NCBI GenBank assembly: GCA_020351895.1 | Contig: CP070672.1 | Location: forward strand, 2,189,085 to 2,196,702 | Direction: 5' to 3' | DNA length: 7,618 nucleotides | Source: Thermoplasmata archaeon | GTDB taxonomy: Archaea; Thermoplasmatota; Thermoplasmata; GCA-020350865 | Shown here: in pieces, positions 1 through 4,264 of the stretch | Layout of the letters: the number at the start of each line of letters is the position of its first letter | How positions within the stretch are numbered: position 1 is the first letter of the stretch | Position numbers and translations under genes: made by a program | The notes under the pieces: generated by a model | What the model was told of the DNA's origin: nothing | Databases searched by the model: none | What the model saw: the letters and a program-made list of their open reading frames with translations, nothing else

Positions 1-648
1 CATTAAAAAATCAAATCTTCTTGTGTCACCGAAGTTAAAGTAACTTGACTTTATCTGGTTTTCGTATCCACTTTTCTCAACCTGGACATAGTAGTATTGG
101 TTGGATTCCAGAGACATTTGATAATAGGCTGTGGCGTCAGAGCCTGTAGAATTGATGTAGTTCTCACCAAGAGCTGCAATCCCAGTGAAAGGCAGGGGGG
201 TCATTGTAACGGCGTCTAATATCCTACCATAAACCACGGAATTCTTGTTCATTGCAGGATCGAGATATATGTACATATCGGTTTGATTTGTACCTTCAGC
301 CAACCACATGTATTGTGAATCTGAATGGTAATCCTCGTGAAAAACAGTTATCTGGAACACCTCGCCTCCTGGTGGGGCATGGATACTGATACTGTAATAT
401 CCAGTTGCATTGGTTTTTGTGGTATTGGTGGTACCATCCCAAGTATTCTGCAGAATAACGGTTGCATTTTCTATGATGGATCCTGAGCCGTTTTCAAGTA
501 CATACCCATCCACATAAACGTTATCAGGGGCCGCCATGGTATTCATTCCTATTCCAACCAAGGACGAAAGAACCATGATGGCAGCCAACCACAGAGTAAA
601 TGCTCGTCTTCGATACAATGGGCCATCTGGAGAATTATAAATAGCCAA
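1..648 (-). CDS. Secreted protein with carboxypeptidase-regulatory-like domains (N-terminal part)
   Basis: The reading frame is open for 216 codons from position 648 to the window edge, so the C-terminus is missing. Residues 13-15 are RRR, residues 16-34 are hydrophobic (AFTLWLAAIMVL onward), and a signal-peptidase-like site falls near MAA|PDN (39-41), so export is likely. Two stretches resemble CarboxypepD_reg/Ig-like beta-sandwich domains: about 44-110 (begins VYVDGYVLE, then a TNATGYYSISI strand) and about 137-196 (begins VVYGRILD, ends YVQVEKSGYE). Such domains occur in archaeal surface proteins; the specific role is unknown. The start is TTG at 648-646 because it follows AGGTGAT (658-652), a seven-base match to the archaeal Shine-Dalgarno sequence, while later in-frame ATGs (e.g. 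residue 25) would cut the signal peptide. The R-R-x-F pattern at 14-17 leaves Tat export possible. It is divergent from the Nudix gene. Confidence 0.85.
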   Translation of the reverse strand, partial: MAIYNSPDGPLYRRRAFTLWLAAIMVLSSLVGIGMNTMAAPDNVYVDGYVLENGSGSIIENATVILQNTWDGTTNTTKTNATGYYSISIHAPPGGEVFQITVFHEDYHSDSQYMWLAEGTNQTDMYIYLDPAMNKNSVVYGRILDAVTMTPLPFTGIAALGENYINSTGSDATAYYQMSLESNQYYYVQVEKSGYENQIKSSYFNFGDTRRFDFLM

Positions 649-651
649 ATA

Positions 652-658
652 ATCACCT
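652..658 (-). promoter_or_regulatory. Shine-Dalgarno site that fixes a TTG start
   Basis: On the minus strand the sequence AGGTGAT lies three bases before the TTG at 648-646. It matches seven consecutive bases of the canonical GGAGGTGAT. No in-frame ATG before the hydrophobic signal segment competes with it, so it decides the start of the secreted protein. Confidence 0.7.
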
Positions 659-666
659 TGAGTTGT

Positions 667-681
667 GAGGGAAATTCCCTC
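667..681. promoter_or_regulatory. 15-bp inverted repeat next to a TATA box, possible operator
   Basis: The sequence GAGGGAAATTCCCTC has two perfect 7-base arms around a single central base. It touches the downstream edge of the candidate TATA box (681-690) and ends about 18 bases before the TTG start. A dimeric repressor bound here would cover the transcription start. The symmetry is seen directly; the role is inference. Confidence 0.45.
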
Positions 682-690
682 TATATATTA
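681..690 (-). promoter_or_regulatory. Candidate TATA box of the minus-strand secreted protein
   Basis: Reading the minus strand, TAATATATAG lies about 33 to 42 bases upstream of the TTG start at 648. With the usual archaeal spacing of about 25 bases from TATA box to transcription start, the message would begin just before the Shine-Dalgarno site. The placement is inferred from sequence only. Confidence 0.5.
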
Positions 691-920
691 TTTATGCAGT
701 AATTATTTTAAAAAAAATTCATAGATATACTAAAAAGATAATGGAAGTATTGAGAGAATTATTAAGAGAATTTATTGAGGAAAGAATCTACCTAAGATCA
801 AGTGATAATAATTTTTGAATTGATTCTATTTTTACCTGGGTTGGAGGAGAAGAGCACAAATACTCGCTAAACCTATTACTGCTATCTATTTGATGAAAAC
901 CATGGCAGAGAGGCTCATAA

Positions 921-1427
921 ATGTCCAATGAATTCTTTGATATAGTCGATGAGAACGACAATGTTGTAGGCAAGACTTCAAGAGAGGAATGCCATGAAAA
1001 GGGGCTGATACACAGAAGCGTGATGTTCTTTGTTTTCGATGATGAGGAAAGAGTCCTTGTAACAAAAAGAACAAAAAACAAGGATTTTTTCCCGGGATAT
1101 TGGAGCATTGTATTGGGAGGGCATGTTCAAGCAGAAGAGAGCTATGAGGAGGCTGTTTTAAGGGAAACAATAGAAGAAACAGGTTTAAATCCTAAGCCAT
1201 TTTTTATCACCTCGTTTAAAAAGCGGATTCCTGAGGAAAAGGAGAATGTCAAGGTTTATGGAATAGTCGCTAGGGAGGAGGATATGGAGGACATAATATT
1301 AAACAAGGAGGAGCTCGAGGAAGGAGAATTTCTTGATTTGGTTGATTTGGAAAAGAAAATAAATACCGATAACTTTCTTCCCGAAACCGAGATTTTGTAT
1401 GACATTCTTAAGAAATATTTGTCTTAG
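921..1427 (+). CDS. Nudix hydrolase, IPP-isomerase-like (YfcD/Idi-type)
   Basis: This 168-residue protein begins FFDIVDENDNVVGKTSREE, the N-terminal pattern of the Nudix branch that includes type 1 isopentenyl-diphosphate isomerase and YfcD. The Nudix box lies at residues 67-89, with G67, E73, the RE pair R81-E82, the EE pair E85-E86 and G88; these acidic residues bind the metal ions. In type 1 isomerases a catalytic Cys precedes the GH of this region; here that position is G66, so true isomerase activity is unlikely and diphosphate hydrolysis is more probable. The substrate is unknown. ATG 921 follows GAGAGG (908-913) at a 7-base spacing. The gene is upstream of, and co-directional with, the ferredoxin and reductases; the 57-bp gap contains a T7 run, so co-transcription is uncertain. 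The isoprenoid link rests on family resemblance and neighbourhood. Confidence 0.88.
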   Translation: MSNEFFDIVDENDNVVGKTSREECHEKGLIHRSVMFFVFDDEERVLVTKRTKNKDFFPGYWSIVLGGHVQAEESYEEAVLRETIEETGLNPKPFFITSFKKRIPEEKENVKVYGIVAREEDMEDIILNKEELEEGEFLDLVDLEKKINTDNFLPETEILYDILKKYLS

Positions 1428-1436
1428 CAATCGCTA

Positions 1437-1450
1437 CAAAAGATTTAAGT
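1437..1450 (+). promoter_or_regulatory. Candidate BRE/TATA element before the ferredoxin gene
   Basis: CAAAAG (1437-1442), a BRE-like purine-rich element, is followed by ATTTAAGT (1443-1450). The TATA-like part lies about 35 to 42 bases upstream of the GTG start, which would place transcription start near 1470 with a short leader holding the Shine-Dalgarno site. This would let the ferredoxin-reductase group be transcribed independently of the Nudix gene. Confidence 0.4.
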
Positions 1451-1456
1451 TTTTTT
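1450..1456 (+). terminator. T7 tract after the Nudix gene, possible terminator
   Basis: Seven consecutive T residues lie 23 bases beyond the Nudix stop codon. Archaeal RNA polymerase can terminate at oligo-T tracts without a hairpin, and no stem is seen here. The tract abuts the candidate promoter of the next gene, so it may instead be part of that promoter. Confidence 0.3.
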
Positions 1457-1484
1457 ATGTTATTGGTAGGGTAGAGGTAATATC

Positions 1485-1661
1485 GTGTTCGTAGACAAGA
1501 CCATGTGTATGCACTGCGGCGCATGTGTCGGGACCTGCCCTCAAAACGCAATGTTCCTTCACGAGACCAGAATAGAATTTCTTGAGAATTGTAACGAGTG
1601 CGGTATTTGTATTAGAGCCTGTCCAGTTGGGGCCATTGACAAGGAGCTATCGTCGGCCTGA
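1485..1661 (+). CDS. 2[4Fe-4S] ferredoxin, likely electron donor to geranylgeranyl reductase
   Basis: This 58-residue protein begins MFVDKTMCMHCGACVG. It has two complete CxxCxxCxxxCP motifs: C8, C11, C14, C18-P19 and C36, C39, C42, C46-P47. That is the clostridial-type 2[4Fe-4S] layout, with almost no sequence beyond the two clusters. It should act as a soluble low-potential electron carrier in the cytoplasm. The GTG start at 1485 is preceded by GAGGT (1474-1478) at a 6-base spacing. The stop is 19 bases before the reductase ATG, so the two are almost certainly co-transcribed. In Methanosarcina acetivorans a ferredoxin gene adjacent to the reductase was shown to be needed for complete saturation of archaeal lipid chains in an E. 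coli host; the same partnership is inferred here. Confidence 0.93.
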   Translation: MFVDKTMCMHCGACVGTCPQNAMFLHETRIEFLENCNECGICIRACPVGAIDKELSSA

Positions 1662-1670
1662 TGGATTATT

Positions 1671-1676
1671 GAGGAG
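1671..1676 (+). promoter_or_regulatory. Shine-Dalgarno site that fixes the reductase start
   Basis: GAGGAG lies 4 bases before ATG 1681. The reading frame extends upstream to a TTG at 1582, but that extension lies wholly over the ferredoxin gene in another frame and resembles no protein. The site supports starting at 1681, directly before the nucleotide-binding strand. Confidence 0.7.
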
Positions 1677-1680
1677 AAGG

Positions 1681-2871
1681 ATGAAATTGAATTATGATAT
1701 TGTGGTTGTGGGTGCTGGACCCGCAGGTAGCCTAACCGCGAAACAAGCCGCCTTAAAGGGAGCGAAAGTCATGATTCTGGAAAAGAGGACAGAGGTGGGC
1801 TCTCCAGTTCGTTGTGGGGAGGGCCTTGATAAACACGGTTTGGTGAAGATGGGATTGAAACCAAACAAAAAGTGGATTGCAAACGAGGTAAAAGGAGCCC
1901 ACATCTATGCACCAAATGGCATGAGAATAGAGCTTCAGGAGGGTATGGCGGGAAACGAGGTTGGCTATGTCATTAGAAGAGATGTGTTCGATAAGGAGCT
2001 GGCAAAGGATGCAATAAAGGCGGGTGCCGATATAATGGTGAAAACCTCGGCTGTGGATGTCATAAAAAAGGATGGTTTCGTAAAGGGTGTGAAGGCGAAG
2101 CACATGGGGGAGAGATTCGACGTAAACGCGAACATAGTGGTTGGTGCCGATGGTTTTGAATCCCAAATCGGAAGATGGGCAGGCATAGATACAACTGTTA
2201 AGCCAAAGGATGTTTACACATGCTTTCAGTACGACATGATAGGTGTAGATATGGATCCCAACTACAGCGATTTCTTTCTTGGCAGCTGCGCCCCAGGGGG
2301 ATATGCATGGGCCTTTCCCAAGGGTGAGCACAGGGCAAATGTTGGACTGGGGCTTCAGGTGGCTAAGATCAAGGGAAAAGGTGAGCCGAAAAAATACCTG
2401 GATGCCTTCGTTGCCGCCCACGAGAACCTGTCAAAGGGAACTCCCATCGCGCACATAGCAGGAGCTGTGAGTGTTTGTGCTCCCATCGAAAAAACCGTGG
2501 GCAACGGAATACTTCTTGTGGGTGATTCCGCAAGGCAAATAGATCCCATTACAGGAGGTGGGATTGTAATATCAGGAATAGCGGCCCAGATCGCCGGTGA
2601 AGTGGCTGCTGAGGCCCTTTCAGCCAATGACTTTTCGGCAGAATTTTTATCGAAGTACGAGAAGGGCTGGAGAGTTAAACTGGAGAACAAACTGTACAGG
2701 AACTGGATGGCAAAGGAGAAGCTTACCTCCATGTCCGATGACACCATCAATAAGATCATCGAGGCGATTTCGGAGTACGATGTGCAGAAAATCAGTGTAT
2801 TGGAACTGATTAAGGCTGTTCGTGCAAAATACCCTGAGCTTGTTAAGGAGTTTGAGGATCTCCTTATGTAA
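1681..2871 (+). CDS. Geranylgeranyl reductase family FAD enzyme (archaeal lipid saturation)
   Basis: The 396-residue product has the usual length of archaeal digeranylgeranylglycerophospholipid reductases. These FAD enzymes reduce the isoprenoid double bonds of membrane ether lipids. Visible motifs, in order: the Rossmann dinucleotide loop GAGPAG (11-16) with E34 at the end of the second strand; RCGEG (44-48), including a conserved Cys at 45; IVVGADG (152-158); the family hallmark YAWAFPKG (208-215), part of the substrate pocket; and the second FAD motif LVGDSARQIDPITGGG (279-294). The C-terminal 100 residues are largely helical, as expected. It follows the ferredoxin by 19 bases and precedes a related flavoprotein by 53 bases, which suggests a lipid-reduction operon. 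In vivo substrate (phospholipid or a prenyl quinone) cannot be decided from sequence, but membrane lipid is the most likely. Confidence 0.93.
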   Translation: MKLNYDIVVVGAGPAGSLTAKQAALKGAKVMILEKRTEVGSPVRCGEGLDKHGLVKMGLKPNKKWIANEVKGAHIYAPNGMRIELQEGMAGNEVGYVIRRDVFDKELAKDAIKAGADIMVKTSAVDVIKKDGFVKGVKAKHMGERFDVNANIVVGADGFESQIGRWAGIDTTVKPKDVYTCFQYDMIGVDMDPNYSDFFLGSCAPGGYAWAFPKGEHRANVGLGLQVAKIKGKGEPKKYLDAFVAAHENLSKGTPIAHIAGAVSVCAPIEKTVGNGILLVGDSARQIDPITGGGIVISGIAAQIAGEVAAEALSANDFSAEFLSKYEKGWRVKLENKLYRNWMAKEKLTSMSDDTINKIIEAISEYDVQKISVLELIKAVRAKYPELVKEFEDLLM

Positions 2872-2924
2872 GGTTTGAGTTGTAAATTTCGGTTTGATGA
2901 AGTCATTAATTGTTGAGGTGGACA

Positions 2925-3989
2925 ATGGCCATCAGGATTTTAGGAGCAGGTCTTTCTGGACTATCTGCTGCAATCAACCTTGCCAAAGAAGGAAAAGAAG
3001 TGGAGATATTCGAAAAAAAAGGCCAAGTTGGAGGGCACATAAGACCCAACTATCAGGGATTATTAAGGACCCATGGAGATCCAATGGGATACCTTAAATC
3101 CTTTAATTTGGAGCCAAAGTTCGATTTATTCAGATTGAAGCAGGCCCTTATATGTACCAGAAATAGGGACATAGATGTCACCTTGAAGGAGCCCATCGAT
3201 TTCGTGATGAGGGGAGGGGAATCGAGCCTGGAATATGGTCTTTTTAAGCAGGCTGAATCAATGGGTGCAAAGTTCAATTTTAATGTTAAAATGGATCATG
3301 AAAATTTTGATATAATTGCAACAGGTCACAAAAGATGCGACATGCTGGCATTCGGAGGTATCTACGAGGACCTTGATTTTCCAAAAGACAAGTTCCTATA
3401 CATGCATGATGATCGGTTTTCACCAAAAGGGTGGTATCTTTATGTCACTCCATTGCCTGGTGATAAGTTCAAGATCGTGAACTGCACGTCCCAGCCCCAT
3501 GTTAAGATGACGAAGAGGCTTTACTACAAGGCCATATCTGAGAGGAAGATCTTAAAGGACATCGTAGGAGACAGGAAACCAAAGGAGACATTTGGAGGTT
3601 TCGGAGGCTGCGATTTTCCAAAGAGTGCCGTTGTGGGAAAAACACTCTATGTTGGTGAAGCGGCAGGTTTTCAGGATCCCTTCAGGGGCTTTGGTATGAA
3701 CTATGCAATCGTCTCCGGTTATCTGGCTGCATCCGCTATTCTCACGGGAAAGGACTACGACAAATTGTGGAAAAATGAGTTCAAACGAAGGATAAAAACT
3801 GATCTTTACCGCAGATACGCCATGGTCGTCTTCGGGGACAGGGCAATAGAGCATGTTTTCAGGCATATAGACAATGGCGATGAGGTGGATTTTGATAGGG
3901 TGAATCCCAGTGGCTTAAAAGGGACGATGCTAAGGGAGGTATTTTATAGATTAGAGAAATTCCGAAAATGGAGAACTGGGTACTGGTAG
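2925..3989 (+). CDS. Divergent geranylgeranyl-reductase-superfamily flavoprotein, substrate unknown
   Basis: This 354-residue protein opens with IRILGAGLSGLSAAINLA, a Rossmann loop (GAGLSG, 7-12) followed by E30 and GGH (36-38), so it binds FAD. Other landmarks are DIIATGHKR (129-137), a GWYLYVTPLPG segment (169-179) where the reductase family has YxWxFP, a FGGFGGCDFP segment (223-232), and VGEAAGFQDPFRGFG (243-257). The last has Glu245 where the family normally has Asp of the GD motif. The RCGEG cysteine motif of the upstream reductase is absent. It is 42 residues shorter than that protein. Start ATG 2925 follows GAGGTG (2915-2920). The position in the ferredoxin-reductase operon suggests a related lipid or isoprenoid reaction fed by the same ferredoxin, but this is inference. 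An FAD-dependent desaturase or other oxidoreductase is an alternative. Confidence 0.8.
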   Translation: MAIRILGAGLSGLSAAINLAKEGKEVEIFEKKGQVGGHIRPNYQGLLRTHGDPMGYLKSFNLEPKFDLFRLKQALICTRNRDIDVTLKEPIDFVMRGGESSLEYGLFKQAESMGAKFNFNVKMDHENFDIIATGHKRCDMLAFGGIYEDLDFPKDKFLYMHDDRFSPKGWYLYVTPLPGDKFKIVNCTSQPHVKMTKRLYYKAISERKILKDIVGDRKPKETFGGFGGCDFPKSAVVGKTLYVGEAAGFQDPFRGFGMNYAIVSGYLAASAILTGKDYDKLWKNEFKRRIKTDLYRRYAMVVFGDRAIEHVFRHIDNGDEVDFDRVNPSGLKGTMLREVFYRLEKFRKWRTGYW

Positions 3990-4026
3990 GATAATTTGTT
4001 AATCCCGCCTGCCACCCCCGCCTCCA

Positions 4027-4051
4027 CCCCCTACTCTCCCCTACCCTTCCC
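4027..4051 (-). other. Potential G-quadruplex (minus) / i-motif (plus)
   Basis: On the minus strand there are four G runs of lengths 3, 3, 4 and 5 separated by loops AA, TA and AGAGTA, which fits the standard G3+ N1-7 quadruplex rule. The complementary C runs on the plus strand could form an i-motif. The match is seen in sequence; folding in the cell is not established. Confidence 0.6.
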
Positions 4052-4112
4052 TTCACTTTCTCTACAATCTCAACTCCCCCTACCACCTCCATCAACTCTA
4101 TATCTATAATCG

Positions 4113-4118
4113 TTTTTT
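4113..4118 (+). terminator. T6 tract, likely terminator of the ferredoxin-reductase operon
   Basis: Six T residues follow the G-free C/T-rich tract, 124 bases after the last stop codon. Archaeal termination favours U-rich 3' ends, and this is the longest T run in the gap. There is no stem-loop in front of it. Confidence 0.4.
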
Positions 4119-4221
4119 AACTTCTTTGTTCCTCAAATTCCCCCTTTTCCATGAATTTTGGTATCTCAAGGTCCATAAATAAATCAACTTAATAGGAAAA
4201 TTGAGAACAACTAGAAAAATG

Positions 4222-4232
4222 TTAATACATAT
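4222..4232 (+). promoter_or_regulatory. Candidate TATA element of the beta-helix gene
   Basis: TTAATACATAT ends 33 bases before ATG 4265, giving a short predicted leader that includes GAGGG (4254-4258) as Shine-Dalgarno site. The same 11 bases occur on the minus strand at 7245-7255 ahead of the winged-helix gene. An alternative TATA-like stretch, ATAAATAAA at 4175-4183, is further away. Confidence 0.45.
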
Positions 4233-4264
4233 CATTACTATAATGAGCCGAATGAGGGTTCTCC

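Larger units (their letters stand above)
649..920. other. Divergent intergenic region
   Basis: This AT-rich 272-bp gap separates the minus-strand secreted protein from the Nudix gene. It holds the TATA box and inverted repeat of the former. For the Nudix gene the best TATA-like stretch is CTATCTATT at 882-890, about 31 bases before the ATG, which is weak. A 25-codon ORF lies at 741-818 (starts MEVLRELLREFIEE) but has no Shine-Dalgarno site; its LREL-LREF pattern comes from an imperfect 12-base tandem repeat at 753-776. No tRNA T-arm motif or convincing structured RNA is visible. Confidence 0.5.
3990..4264. other. Intergenic region with a G-free polypyrimidine tract
   Basis: No gene is seen here. 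From 4021 to 4111 the plus strand has no G at all and is dominated by C and T, with C5 runs at 4015-4019, 4027-4031 and 4076-4080. It would form the 3' untranslated region of the reductase operon, up to a T6 run at 4113-4118. The remainder (about 4120-4264) is AT-rich and contains the likely promoter of the beta-helix gene. A minus-strand open frame across this region is an artefact of the skewed composition. Confidence 0.7.

Noticed and set aside
788..1170. Two overlapping minus-strand frames of about 100 codons opposite the Nudix gene
   Set aside because: They are antisense to a protein with an intact Nudix box and show no independent features.
1582..1680. N-terminal extension of the geranylgeranyl reductase frame from a TTG
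   Set aside because: It overlaps the ferredoxin gene in another frame, encodes no family-like sequence, and has no ribosome site; ATG 1681 has GAGGAG and begins right before the FAD strand.
1753..2421. 222-codon minus-strand open frame across the reductase
   Set aside because: It lies antisense to a gene with clear family motifs, has no recognisable domains and no ribosome site or promoter.
3859..4095. 78-codon minus-strand frame rich in Gly/Val/Trp/Arg
   Set aside because: It is open only because the G-free tract cannot supply many stop codons on the complement; no homologous pattern is visible.
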